Shown: positions 44,462-53,496 of the stretch, in pieces
Layout: each line of letters starts with the position of its first letter
Position numbering within the stretch: the first letter of the stretch is position 1
NCBI GenBank assembly: GCA_028720105.1
Contig: JAQYLI010000034.1
Span: 1 to 64,000 of the forward strand
Length of the DNA: 64,000 nucleotides
Source of the DNA: Oscillospiraceae bacterium
Lineage (GTDB): Bacteria; Bacillota; Clostridia; Oscillospirales; Ruminococcaceae
Reading direction: 5' to 3'
The notes under the pieces: generated by a model
What the model saw: only the letters and a program-made list of their open reading frames with translations
The model's database searches: none
Told to the model about the DNA's origin: nothing
Made by a program: the position numbers and the translations under genes

Positions 44462-45700
44462 CTATTTATCTATAAGTTCCACAGGCTCTATATCTTGCCA
44501 AACGCAATGATCTGCTACAAGCTGCCTATTCTCGCTAGGCAAGTTCATGAAATCGATAATGTGCTCATTCGGGAAAAGACTCTCGCAGTAGCTTGGAATG
44601 ACTCCTTCCGGTACAATTCCGATTCGTTCGGTTTCAAGTAATCGGCTTACCAGAGTATGGCCATCGACAAGTGATATCGGATATCCTGCTTTACGAATAG
44701 CCAAATAGAATTTTACAGTTTCAATTGTTCTGGTAAGTGCAGAACCCGAAAGGACAAGCTTGAATCCATCATCATAGTGCCTAACATATAGGGAGATATG
44801 AGTTGAATTACCGCCTCTGCAAACTTCCCACGGGTGACCGTATTTATCCTTGAAATGAAGCCACTTAATAAACTCTTCCTCAGAGAACGCATCAATTTCT
44901 CCTAAACCGTCATCTCTTCCATCAGCATATCGGTAATACTGTTCTTTTGCCGAAAGGTCTGTGTCAGGATAATTATTTGCCTTATATCCAAGAGCGCATA
45001 GTTCAAAAAAGTCATTAGCGGTGAGATGAGGTATTCTTTCAGAACTATCTGATGGATGCTCATTCACAAAAGAAACAAACTCGTTTATTTCATCTTGCGT
45101 TATGTCTTCGAAGAAATTAGCGCGACACTGCGGAAAAATGTCCCAGTAATCCTTGCGAACTATCGTTCCGGTTCTGTGGTTGAAAGGCAGTGAGGAGGTT
45201 ATTCTTTCATTGTATGTGCCGGCGTGAAGTTCAGAAAGACTTCTTTTGATTTGTTCCAATATCCATCCGGTCAATTCAGAGATATCTTCTTCAAATGTGA
45301 AGTTCTTTTTCCGAGGATCTATTTCAATTACAAGGTCATGATTGAGGAATATCGCCCTATATCCGCAGTCTTCACGTTCAACGGTGCAAAGAGCATACCA
45401 AACAGTATCATTTGGGTAGTAAGTGTTCCACAGTTCCTCGAATTCACTTCTGCTCTCGACCTCTCCTTCTTCAAGAAGTTCATCGTAGACTCCAAAGGCT
45501 TCAATAGGGCCTCTATCTGCGGTTATCCATAAGTTATGAACATCATTGTCATCCCTTATTGGCTTAATCTGCTTCATTAGCATAAATATTTCGTCTATGT
45601 TCTTAACAGATTTATCATCAAACGGGATAGCACACTCATTTTGATGCCTATAGCGGTGCGCAAGGAAATCCAAATTGCCATCAATGACGGGTGCGTACAT
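44462..45700 (-). CDS. Unrecognised 412-aa accessory protein
   Basis: No family recognised. Cytoplasmic, acidic, no membrane helix. Visible features: VWYALCTVEREDCGYRAIFL and DLVIEIDPRKKNF in the first half, and GHPWEVCRGGNSTHISLYVR plus YPISLVDGHTLVSRLLETER in the second. It follows an 83-aa gene by 2 bp in one operon, between a MATE remnant and a pair of XRE repressors, so it belongs to accessory DNA. Confidence 0.7.
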   Translation of the reverse strand: MYAPVIDGNLDFLAHRYRHQNECAIPFDDKSVKNIDEIFMLMKQIKPIRDDNDVHNLWITADRGPIEAFGVYDELLEEGEVESRSEFEELWNTYYPNDTVWYALCTVEREDCGYRAIFLNHDLVIEIDPRKKNFTFEEDISELTGWILEQIKRSLSELHAGTYNERITSSLPFNHRTGTIVRKDYWDIFPQCRANFFEDITQDEINEFVSFVNEHPSDSSERIPHLTANDFFELCALGYKANNYPDTDLSAKEQYYRYADGRDDGLGEIDAFSEEEFIKWLHFKDKYGHPWEVCRGGNSTHISLYVRHYDDGFKLVLSGSALTRTIETVKFYLAIRKAGYPISLVDGHTLVSRLLETERIGIVPEGVIPSYCESLFPNEHIIDFMNLPSENRQLVADHCVWQDIEPVELIDK

Positions 45701-45702
45701 AG

Positions 45703-45954
45703 TTATTCCTCCGTTTCTTTACATATGATATCAAATTCATCAGCAAGATTTCTCATAACCTCAGTTATGTGTTTGCAAAGGGTCATCAAGCCATTCTTGT
45801 CTAGATTTTGCATAAAGCGTTCCTGTTCCTCTGAGGTTAAATCAGAGAAACATCTATTTACCGGTTTTCCATCTCGAATAACTCTCGAATATACCCCGTC
45901 CAATTCTCGTGGAACGGGGTATTTGTTATTGATAGCATGTTCATTATTAATCAT
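45703..45954 (-). CDS. Small accessory protein, 83 aa
   Basis: Begins MINNEHAINNKYPVPRELDG, followed by VNRCFSDLTSEEQERFM. Similar short proteins are frequent in clostridial mobile elements, with no known role (recollection, not searched). A strong -10 TATAAT (45981-45986) lies upstream and AAAGGAATGG is the ribosome site. Confidence 0.65.
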   Translation of the reverse strand: MINNEHAINNKYPVPRELDGVYSRVIRDGKPVNRCFSDLTSEEQERFMQNLDKNGLMTLCKHITEVMRNLADEFDIICKETEE

Positions 45955-45980
45955 TTTGATTATCCATTCCTTTCATATGT

Positions 45981-45986
45981 ATTATA
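45981..45986 (-). promoter_or_regulatory. -10 element of the accessory operon
   Basis: TATAAT on the minus strand 27 bp before the 83-aa gene; the -35 is weak. Confidence 0.45.
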
Positions 45987-46116
45987 CCATAGTATCAGAT
46001 ATATAAAAAGAGTTTTAATGAAAATGTAAGCACTTTTTGCGAAAATATAATCACTTTATGGGGGGATAAATATCCTGATAGTCATAACAATGACTGCCAG
46101 TCGATTGAAAATAGTA

Positions 46117-46497
46117 TTAGTTTTCCGTATAATTGTAATCGAAATTCACCTCCATTAAGGGCTTGCTTATTCTTATTGCGTCCTTTATTGACTGAACGGA
46201 GAGAAGAATAACCCTCTTTTCATAGGCACTGCAATCGGACAACAAATGATTCAGCTGCGTGTTGGATACCGGAGAAGCCGCTGAAATGTTGTCTGACAGC
46301 AATTCATCAATCGTTACATCTAAAGCGTTTGCAATCTGAATCAGAGTCTCAAGGCTTGGCTTCTTTCTGCCGGTCTCTATGTAGCTCATATACCCAACAG
46401 ATCTGTCAATTAGTTCAGATAGCTCTGATTGGGATAATCCTTTCGCTTTGCGAGCTGCCTTGATACGGTTGCCGATAAGTGAATAGTTTATTGTCAT
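46117..46497 (-). CDS. XRE-family repressor
   Basis: 126 aa. Residues 5-60 form a helix-turn-helix (IGNRIKAARKAKGLSQSELS, VGYMSYIETGRKKPSLETLI), followed by a helical tail. Divergent from another XRE gene with palindromic DNA between, the layout of a phage or element genetic switch. AAAGGAGG precedes the ATG. Confidence 0.88.
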   Translation of the reverse strand: MTINYSLIGNRIKAARKAKGLSQSELSELIDRSVGYMSYIETGRKKPSLETLIQIANALDVTIDELLSDNISAASPVSNTQLNHLLSDCSAYEKRVILLSVQSIKDAIRISKPLMEVNFDYNYTEN

Positions 46498-46606
46498 AAT
46501 AATGACCTCCTTTTATTTTTTTCAATGTAATTATACCTTATCGGCTAATATATCGCCACTTCGCTGTTTATAAATTGGTGAGTTGATGATAAAATATATA
46601 AAGAAA

Positions 46607-46620
46607 TAGCGAGTTCGCTA
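46607..46620. promoter_or_regulatory. Palindromic operator between divergent XRE genes
   Basis: TAGCGA GT TCGCTA is a perfect 6-bp dyad touching the ribosome site of the plus-strand XRE gene. A related half-site pair (AGCGAAGTGGCGATA on the minus strand, about 46,551-46,565) lies nearby. Likely bound by one of the two repressors. Confidence 0.55.
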
Positions 46621-46636
46621 AAAGGAGGTGTGGGGT

Positions 46637-46981
46637 ATGGATGAGAAAAACGAAATGATAAATATCGGTCAGAGAATCCGAAAAGCTCGTTTGTCGAAAG
46701 GTATGACGCAGGCAGAACTTGCTGAAGCCGCCCATATAGCCACATCAAATGTAAGCGACATTGAACTCGGCAAGTCAAGAATGTGGCTCTCGACTTTTTG
46801 TAAAATAGTTGAGGCTCTTCAAGTATCGGCTGACTCATTGCTTCGATTAGATGTTCCGACGGTTAATGATATATACCGAAGCGAGTATAATGAGATTATA
46901 TCGGACTGCACTCCGGATGAAATAGAGTCGATTATGAAAATCACCCGTGAAATCAAGAACACGATGCGTAAAAACAACTGA
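46637..46981 (+). CDS. XRE-family regulator
   Basis: 114 aa. Helix-turn-helix at about 10-65 (IGQRIRKARLSKGMTQAELA, IATSNVSDIELGKSRMWLST) and a C-terminal helix (TPDEIESIMKITREIKN). The ATG at 46637 follows AAAGGAGGTG by 7 nt; the GTG at 46628 lies inside that site. Confidence 0.88.
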   Translation: MDEKNEMINIGQRIRKARLSKGMTQAELAEAAHIATSNVSDIELGKSRMWLSTFCKIVEALQVSADSLLRLDVPTVNDIYRSEYNEIISDCTPDEIESIMKITREIKNTMRKNN

Positions 46982-46991
46982 ATACAAACTA

Positions 46992-47021
46992 TGAGGCGAG
47001 AATGATTTCGCCTCATTTTTT
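46992..47021 (+). terminator. Terminator after the XRE gene
   Basis: TGAGGCGA / TCGCCTCA stem followed by six T. A second hairpin (AAACTGAC..GTCAGTTT, 47,042-47,075) follows. Confidence 0.85.
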
Positions 47022-47098
47022 GTAAAAAAATCTTCATTACTTAAACTGACAGTCAGTATTTTGACCGTCAGTTTATTTTCATTTCGCTGTAATATTTC

Positions 47099-47599
47099 AC
47101 CTCTATGCGGGATAACGGAAACATTAAAGCGTTCAAACACCACATCACAGCCGATAAATGCAGCAAAATCAAGCAGGACGGCTCTGACCGTTGCCGATTG
47201 CTGTTTGGAATAGGTCATTGTGTGACCGGAGGCTTTTTTTACGATGAAACCCGTGCCTTTCAGCAATTCTATGAGAATTTCACCGCAAGTTCCTGTGCGT
47301 GAAAACATCTCCAGCTCGGTATCATTCAGACGATATGAAACGTGTTCACAGTCAAGCTTTATGTAATAAAGGCTGCTGCTCATTTTCTTTTCAAAGGAAA
47401 CAACATCGTATATATCGTTCTCAAATTCTACCGTGTATTTCTCGTCTTCACGCATGGTTTCAAGGCCATTGGACATAAGGGTTTCAAAGGATAGCGTCTT
47501 TTCTCCGCAAAGCCTGTCGGAAACATCGCAGGAGATGACGCTTGATATTTCGGATACGATGTTATCGCTGCTGTCCCTCAGGATTATTTTCTTTGGCAT
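47099..47599 (-). pseudogene. Prophage tail endopeptidase, N-terminal fragment
   Basis: The first 167 codons match the N-terminal part of phage tail endopeptidase/Tal proteins (PF06605-like: CGEKTLSFETLMSNG, then YDVVSFEK, CEHVSYRLND and VSVIPHRG). Beyond 47,099 the frame runs on to 46,847 antisense to the XRE gene, which is read-through at a junction. Full proteins are several hundred residues longer. The rest of the tail and the lysis genes are missing on this side. Confidence 0.75.
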
Positions 47600-47600
47600 A

Positions 47601-50363
47601 TCAGTTCACCCCCAATGCACGTCGGTATGATGTGTTTCTCCTGCTTTGCACTGCGCTTGTGGCAGAGGTTATCATTTTTCCGTCCAGGTACAAAGGTACA
47701 TTGACAATAGTCTGTCCACCGTCTGTGGGAAAGGCATAGGCGGGAGAATCCAGAATACTGTCACTTGCGATGCCCTTAATATGTGTTCTGGCGTTAAAGT
47801 CAAAATCCGAGGGAATGGAGTTCTGCATAAGCTTTGAGATATCCTTCATTTCATCACTGAAGCCTATACCAAGTCCCTCTGCCATAAAGCCGCCAAGACC
47901 TGCAAACAGCGTAGATGGTGAATGTATTCCGAAAAAATCCTTGATCTTATCAACAATACCATTAAACAATCCGCTTATCTTATTCCAAAGCCATGCGCTT
48001 GTATCGGAAATGCCTTGCCACAAGCCTTTCAGCAGATTTGAACCCACGCTTGCAATTCTGCTTATACTTCCGCTAAAGGCATTAACAATACCGGTTATGA
48101 TTTGCGGAACTGCCTTTACTATCTCAACGATTATGGTGGGAAGATTTGCGATAAGGGAAACAAACAGCTGGACACCGGCGGAGATAAGCTGAGGTATTGC
48201 TCCTGTTACAGCCTGCACAACGCTTGAAATTATCTGCGGGATTGCCGCTACGATAGAGGTTATGATGGTAGGAAGGTTCTGAACAAGTGCAATAAACAGC
48301 TGAACGCCCGCATTTATAATTTGCGGAATTGCTCCGATAACTGCCTGAACTACACTTGTTATGATCTTCGGTATTGCCGCTACTATTGATGTGATTATTG
48401 TAGGCAAATTCTGAACGAGGGCAATAAACAGCTTTACACCGGCATCAATAAGCTGTGGTATTGCACCCACGACTGCCTGAATAACGCTTGTGATTATCTT
48501 AGGAATTGCGGCGACAATTGATGTTATGATAGTGGGTAAATTCTGCACAAGAGCAACAAGCAGCTTTATTCCTGCGTCTATAATAAGCGGAATACCGGAA
48601 ATGACCGCCTTTACTATTCCGTCAATTATCTTCGGGATTGCGTCAACAATAGCTGAAATAATATCCGGCAGTGCTTTTACAAGCGAGGTAAGCAGCTTGA
48701 TTCCCGCTTCAATTATCTGTGGAATAGCGCCGATAATGAAATCCACAATTCCTGTGATTATCTGCGGCAGGGCTTCTATTAGGACGGGCAAGGCATCAAG
48801 TATTCCTTGTGCAAGTCCTGTTACAAGCTGCAAGGCTGCATCAAGAATAAGCGGCAGATTTTCGATTAGTGTATTTACAATTTCCGTAACAACACTCACT
48901 ATCTGCGGAATAAGCTGCGGTATTGCTTCGGCGATACCCGTAATAAGCGACAAAAGAATATCTGCGCCTGCTGAAACTATCTGTGGCAACAGTTCAACAA
49001 GTGCAGATATGAGTTCTGTGATTATATTTGAAATAACCGGAGTAAGCTCGGATATTGCCGATAAAAGACCGTTTGCAAGTGCCGTTATAATGCTTGGCGC
49101 ACTTTCAAGAACGGCTCCTGCGATTGAGGATATAAGCTCTGCGAATTGCGGTATCAGCGTTTGCACTGTGTCAATTACAGAGGTCACACCGCTTTTCAGT
49201 TCCTCGGCAGCATTATCATTTCCGGCAATCAAATCGGCAAGCCCGTCCGTGATTTGCGTTATCCCCGGCAGAAGTTCGCCGACCATACGATTTTTCAGAC
49301 CGCCTGCTGTATGCGACAGCTTGGTAAGACTATCTTCGAAAGCGGCAGATGCGGCAACAGCTTCGTTGCTCATTATCATACCGTAGTCTTCAACTTCCTG
49401 TTTCAAACGCTCGGTTTCATCTGCGCTCATGTTAAGCACAGCAGCCATATCAGTTGCGGATTTACCGAGAAGGTCATTTGCGGCGGCGGTACGCTCAGCA
49501 CCTGCTTCCATGCCTTGTAAAGCTGCAATCACTATGCTCAGCTGCTCATCCTGTGATTTGCCGTTCAAATCCTCGATAGACAGCCCCACAGCAGACAGCT
49601 TTTCGGCAGCGGAATCCGAGCCGTTTGCCGCGTCCGTTATGACGGTAGACAGCTTTTTCATTCCCGATTGGAGATTGTCCACGTCAGCGCCGCAGCGTTC
49701 GAATACATAACCCCATTTCTGATAGCTTTCGGCGCTGATACCGATTTTCTGCGAGGTCTTGTCGATTTGGTCGCCCGCCGAGCCGACTTCGTTCGCCATA
49801 TCCCACAGCTTTTTTCCTGCGGCAACACAGGCTGTTCCGACTGCGGCGGCAGCAGCGCCAAGAGCCGCACCTATTTTCTTTGCGGTATCGCCGAGCTTAC
49901 TCAGCTTTCCGTCAGCGTCATTACTGGTATTGGCGGCTTTCTTGACCGCACCGGAGAAGTTATTTGCTTCATCTCCGGCTTCATCAAAGCACTTGTCGGC
50001 ATTGGCGAGGGCGGTATTGTTGGAGTTAAGTTCGCGCTCCATGCCGTTCAGAGCCGCTTGCGCGTTGTTCAGCTGTATCTGCCAGCTTTGAGTTCTGCGG
50101 TCGTTCTCGCCGAAGGACTCTGCGGCATTTGCAAGGGCAGAACGAAGTGTTTCGATTTTCTGTTTCTGCTGGTCGATTTCCTTGTTCAGAACTTGGTTTC
50201 TTGCAGTGAGCGCCTCGGCAGATTTATCGTTCTTGTCGAACTGGGAGTCCACAAGCTTCATTTCAGAGCCAAGCACCTTGAAAGAATTGTTGATTTCAGC
50301 GAGGGATTTCTTGAATTCCTTTTCGCCCTCAAGACCGATTTTCAAGCCGAAATTCTCGGACAT
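47601..50363 (-). CDS. Phage tail tape measure protein
   Basis: 920 aa. Residues 1-130 are coiled coil, 150-400 the conserved tape-measure region (VGSAGDQIDKTSQKIGISAE, FERCGADVDNLQSGM), then about 400 residues of hydrophobic repeats. From about residue 560 the repeat unit is 44 residues (132 bp; LVQNLPTIITSIVAAIPKII). The length sets tail length. The end (GIHSPSTLFAGLGGFMAEGL) is a common tape-measure tail. GGAGGTG precedes the start. Confidence 0.93.
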   Translation of the reverse strand: MSENFGLKIGLEGEKEFKKSLAEINNSFKVLGSEMKLVDSQFDKNDKSAEALTARNQVLNKEIDQQKQKIETLRSALANAAESFGENDRRTQSWQIQLNNAQAALNGMERELNSNNTALANADKCFDEAGDEANNFSGAVKKAANTSNDADGKLSKLGDTAKKIGAALGAAAAAVGTACVAAGKKLWDMANEVGSAGDQIDKTSQKIGISAESYQKWGYVFERCGADVDNLQSGMKKLSTVITDAANGSDSAAEKLSAVGLSIEDLNGKSQDEQLSIVIAALQGMEAGAERTAAANDLLGKSATDMAAVLNMSADETERLKQEVEDYGMIMSNEAVAASAAFEDSLTKLSHTAGGLKNRMVGELLPGITQITDGLADLIAGNDNAAEELKSGVTSVIDTVQTLIPQFAELISSIAGAVLESAPSIITALANGLLSAISELTPVISNIITELISALVELLPQIVSAGADILLSLITGIAEAIPQLIPQIVSVVTEIVNTLIENLPLILDAALQLVTGLAQGILDALPVLIEALPQIITGIVDFIIGAIPQIIEAGIKLLTSLVKALPDIISAIVDAIPKIIDGIVKAVISGIPLIIDAGIKLLVALVQNLPTIITSIVAAIPKIITSVIQAVVGAIPQLIDAGVKLFIALVQNLPTIITSIVAAIPKIITSVVQAVIGAIPQIINAGVQLFIALVQNLPTIITSIVAAIPQIISSVVQAVTGAIPQLISAGVQLFVSLIANLPTIIVEIVKAVPQIITGIVNAFSGSISRIASVGSNLLKGLWQGISDTSAWLWNKISGLFNGIVDKIKDFFGIHSPSTLFAGLGGFMAEGLGIGFSDEMKDISKLMQNSIPSDFDFNARTHIKGIASDSILDSPAYAFPTDGGQTIVNVPLYLDGKMITSATSAVQSRRNTSYRRALGVN
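48190..48600. repeat. 132-bp tandem repeats inside the tape measure gene
   Basis: Near-identical blocks recur every 132 bp (for example GCAATAAACAGCT at about 48,290 and 48,422), encoding 44-residue amphipathic units. They are coding, not a CRISPR array. Confidence 0.8.
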
Positions 50364-50392
50364 TATGCGTCACCTCCTCGGAAAATGGGCAT

Positions 50393-50414
50393 AAAAAAAG
50401 AGCCTTGCGGCTCT
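50393..50414 (-). terminator. Terminator downstream of the NTPase moron
   Basis: AGAGCC / GGCTCT stem with GCAA loop, then seven T on the minus strand, placed just before the tape measure start. The 50,415-50,653 DNA between holds no gene I can support. Confidence 0.85.
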
Positions 50415-50653
50415 TGAGATATATGAAAAAGAAGCAGCCTGACGGGTGCTCCTTTAGTGTGTTATACTGTTTGATAAATGGGAATGTAACGATTAAACGA
50501 GCCATTCGAAAACGGGTTTGAAATCAGACGTGGGAGCTAACTAACATACAGCCGTATTTCAGACTTGATCCATAAGGCAACATGCGATATGAGTAAGAAT
50601 GAATAGCTTTCCGCAAAGTCGATTGTCGACATGGCAGGTAAACTCCCCAAAGA

Positions 50654-52111
50654 TTATCGAATTTTCAATACGGCTCTATATGCGGGATGTATTTCCCATA
50701 TCTGCTGGTCATTAATATTGTATTCTGAAAACAAATATGGATCATCTTCGTACCTTGTTAATCCCAACGCTCTGTTGTATTCATCATTTCTCAATGTGAT
50801 AAATCCAATTCTATACAGATATTTTCCAACCTGCACTTCATTACATTCATCTGGCAATCCATCTATATATACCTTTTTCCCGTTATCGATTAATCTTTCC
50901 TTGATTATTTCAATTAACTTAGAAGTACTATATGCTCTTTCGCTATTTCTAAATATTTCGATAATCATTTCCAGGTTATTACATTGATGCCTATGTTCCT
51001 TATATAAATCTGCCATTCTGAATTTTCCGTATTCAGTCATTGCAAAATTGACATTACCTGTATCTATCTTTTCTTTTTGTTTTTCAAACGCATCTTTTGC
51101 CGCTATTTTACATAATTGAGCAGCCCATCTTGGTCTTCCTGCACCTAAAATATGTATCGATCTATATGGTATTACTCTGTTACTTCCCCATTTCAATTGA
51201 CCATTAAATACCAAATTGAAAATGTAATTCAAACTTTTCTCATCTTTGAAATTCTTCTCACCTAAATTCATTTCTGGATATTCTATACTAAAGTATGTAT
51301 ATAATTTGTTATATAATATTTCACCAGTTTCTTTTGTACTCCAAACCAGATCAAGCATATACTGTTCGCATTTATCTAGCGCTTCATCAAAATTTCTCAA
51401 TATAGTCCACACGTCAGTTCTAACTGATGCTCTAATATTCAAACCACTTACAGAATTAACCAGATATCTACATGCAGTAAAAAAAGTACCCACCATTATC
51501 AAATTATTTTCAGAATTCACGAAGGTTGCATCAATATCATCAATAAATAGCCAAACTCTTTGATCCTTATCTTCAGAATATCTTTTCAATAATTCAAAGC
51601 CATTAGATATTTCTTTATCACACTCCTTCTTCTCAACTATTCTCTTATCTAAATTCAAAGATATTCTCTCCGATAGCGCAGATATTATATTTTTCCCTTT
51701 GTATCCCATTATCTCCGCATTTTCAATTATTTTCATCGAGTCATCTGTTGCTGCAAATTTAATCTTTCTGGCAATTTCATTTAATATTCTTAAACAAATT
51801 CTTTGCTGCCAGCAATTTGTGTAGTGAAGGGGTTGATAATTATTACATTCATACAATGAAATCAACTCAGAGGCTTTTATGTTAATAACCATATCCTTTT
51901 TATAGTTTTCCTCTACCTTGTATGCAGAATAATTAAGCAATGCCGACTTTCCCACTCCCTTTCTAGCTCTAACAAATCCTAGCCTTCGATCAGCATCATG
52001 AAATATTTTGTTTTTTTCTTTCTCCAAATAATAATCACCTAGTCTTTTTTTATCTTCATCTTCTCCTGCTTCATTTCCGAATAAATTTGGATTTAATAAA
52101 TCGTTTCTCAT
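50654..52111 (-). CDS. P-loop NTPase, Sll1717-like, phage moron
   Basis: 485 aa, soluble. Walker A is VRARKGVGKSALLNY (about residue 50), Walker B RVWLFIDDIDATF (about 190), and SGLNIRASVRTDVWTIL resembles the arginine-finger region of KAP/STAND-like ATPases. The C-terminal third is helical, with no recognised effector. It matches the 'P-loop ATPase, Sll1717 family' by motif. The gene is visibly A+T rich against the tail genes around it, has its own promoter and terminator, and breaks the tail chaperone / tape measure order. The ATG at 52111 follows AAGGAG. A defence or exclusion role is inference. Confidence 0.8.
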   Translation of the reverse strand: MRNDLLNPNLFGNEAGEDEDKKRLGDYYLEKEKNKIFHDADRRLGFVRARKGVGKSALLNYSAYKVEENYKKDMVINIKASELISLYECNNYQPLHYTNCWQQRICLRILNEIARKIKFAATDDSMKIIENAEIMGYKGKNIISALSERISLNLDKRIVEKKECDKEISNGFELLKRYSEDKDQRVWLFIDDIDATFVNSENNLIMVGTFFTACRYLVNSVSGLNIRASVRTDVWTILRNFDEALDKCEQYMLDLVWSTKETGEILYNKLYTYFSIEYPEMNLGEKNFKDEKSLNYIFNLVFNGQLKWGSNRVIPYRSIHILGAGRPRWAAQLCKIAAKDAFEKQKEKIDTGNVNFAMTEYGKFRMADLYKEHRHQCNNLEMIIEIFRNSERAYSTSKLIEIIKERLIDNGKKVYIDGLPDECNEVQVGKYLYRIGFITLRNDEYNRALGLTRYEDDPYLFSEYNINDQQIWEIHPAYRAVLKIR

Positions 52112-52257
52112 CTTTTTCTCCTTGTCATTTATTAACATTTAAAACTATTCATTGATCTTCCAAACAATTCTCTTTCTTCTAATGAACGTCAAATAGGACT
52201 TTACCAAATCAAAAAATTGAGATTTGTCAAGAAGGTAAACTGTAACGCTATGATTTC

Positions 52258-52286
52258 ATAATACCACACATTTCCACTTTTTTCAA
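52258..52286 (-). promoter_or_regulatory. Promoter of the NTPase moron
   Basis: Minus-strand TTGAAA (52281-52286), 17-bp spacer, TATTAT (52258-52263). A further TTGACA lies nearer the gene (52,224-52,229). Such private promoters allow expression from a silent prophage. Confidence 0.65.
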
Positions 52287-52298
52287 CCCCTTTTCTAA

Positions 52299-52490
52299 TC
52301 AAATCCCCACCGGCACTACCTCATCAATGCACATCTCCCGTTTCGGCTTTGCTATGCCAAGAAACTGCTTATGACACTCCCATAAATCCAGCAGAAACCC
52401 AAACGGCATAAGCCATACCTCTTCCGAAGCAAAGTGCAGCTGTGCCGTGCCGTAATAGAACAGTCGGGTGAACAGCTCATCGTCATTCAC
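52299..52490 (-). CDS. Tail assembly chaperone, second gene
   Basis: 63 aa (FTRLFYYGTAQLHFASEEVW, LLDLWECHKQFLGI), typical of the short second product after the tail chaperone; in many phages it is made by frameshift, here it overlaps its partner by 4 nt (ATGA). Confidence 0.65.
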   Translation of the reverse strand: MNDDELFTRLFYYGTAQLHFASEEVWLMPFGFLLDLWECHKQFLGIAKPKREMCIDEVVPVGI

Positions 52491-52867
52491 CCGACCGCCG
52501 AGTTTTTTGAGTTGTCCTCGCTTTCGACATTCCGCTTTGTGCCTTTCAGCATAGCTTCGGTAATTGCGTCCTTGTACTCCGCAAGCTCGCCCGGAGAGGT
52601 GAGAAGCTCCACGGTTTCCTCGATGAGCAGCGGTTTCTTATCCCCGCATTTGAGGTTGTGTATCTGTATGCCTTGATTGCAGAGCAGCGTTATCAGCCAC
52701 ACGATTTCATCAAGCGCCATTTCCATATTCTCGGATTTCATCAGCTTGTCGCCAAGATTATCCAAACCGCCGTAGCGGGTAGAAATTGCCTTTGTCGCGC
52801 GTGTGGTGAGAACCATTTCGTACTGCTCACCGCCGATTGTAACTAAAGAACTGCGCTCGTTTTCCAT
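52487..52867 (-). CDS. Tail assembly chaperone, first gene
   Basis: 126 aa. The N-terminus (LVTIGGEQYEMVLTTRATKA, then YGGLDNLGDKL) is typical of chaperones that coat the tape measure in siphophages with a phi13-type tail. Follows the major tail protein by 3 bp. Confidence 0.8.
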   Translation of the reverse strand: MENERSSLVTIGGEQYEMVLTTRATKAISTRYGGLDNLGDKLMKSENMEMALDEIVWLITLLCNQGIQIHNLKCGDKKPLLIEETVELLTSPGELAEYKDAITEAMLKGTKRNVESEDNSKNSAVG

Positions 52868-52870
52868 AGG

Positions 52871-53494
52871 TTAAACCTCCTCGTTCTCTGTCGGTAAAGT
52901 TTCGGGCAGAGTTGCCGCGTAAGCCGGCTCATACACCGACTTGTACCAGTCAGTAACAACGCTTGCCGGAACGTCCTTTTCTCCCTCGGTAACCTCCGCT
53001 TTCCACGGGTGCTTTCCGCTGCCGTCCGGCTTGTTTCTGCGGAGAACCGTGCCCTCGATTGTCGGGGTAGAAAACGTAATGCTGTCACCCTTGGTAGCAA
53101 GCGAAGTTGACGGAATACCGAACTTGACTCTGTAAAGCCAGAAATATCTGTACTTTCCGTTGGACTTCTTCGCCCGAAAGCCGATAGCCACAGGATTTCC
53201 TCCGTCCTCGCTTGCGGAAATAACCACGTTGTTGCTGTCAATAGTTGCGCCGGTCAGAACAGACGCTATGCTGTTGCCAATATCGTCAATGCCGAGGGAA
53301 AGCGTTCCGCTCTTGAACTCCTTGACGATTTCAGATGCACCATCATCTGCATAAAGAGTAGCCTCCGTAAGTTCAACCGAAAGGTCAGCAGATATTGCCT
53401 TTGCAAGTGAAGTCGGTGTTCCGTAGGTTTCGTTTCCTTCGCTGTCCTCGGTGATTTCTGAATAGTACAGCTTATCAAGACCGATTGTTGCCAT
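52871..53494 (-). CDS. Major tail protein, phi13 type
   Basis: 207 aa. IGLDKLYYSEITED, then SLAKAISADLSVEL and a run FRAKKSNGKYRYFWLYRVKF are diagnostic of the phi13-family tail tube protein. Follows the tail-completion gene by 2 bp. Confidence 0.92.
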   Translation of the reverse strand: MATIGLDKLYYSEITEDSEGNETYGTPTSLAKAISADLSVELTEATLYADDGASEIVKEFKSGTLSLGIDDIGNSIASVLTGATIDSNNVVISASEDGGNPVAIGFRAKKSNGKYRYFWLYRVKFGIPSTSLATKGDSITFSTPTIEGTVLRRNKPDGSGKHPWKAEVTEGEKDVPASVVTDWYKSVYEPAYAATLPETLPTENEEV

Positions 53495-53496
53495 AG

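Noticed and set aside
44462..47098. Accessory block as an insertion splitting the tail gene
   Set aside because: The missing 3' part of the tail gene is not found to the left of the block, so loss by deletion fits better than insertion.
48190..48600. CRISPR-like periodicity
   Set aside because: The 132-bp units are continuous coding sequence without repeat/spacer structure.
48490..49386. 298-codon frame antisense to the tape measure gene
   Set aside because: Low-complexity mirror of the hydrophobic repeats.
50654..52111. NTPase as a normal tail assembly component
   Set aside because: Own promoter and terminator, different base composition, and no such gene at this position in the standard siphophage tail order.
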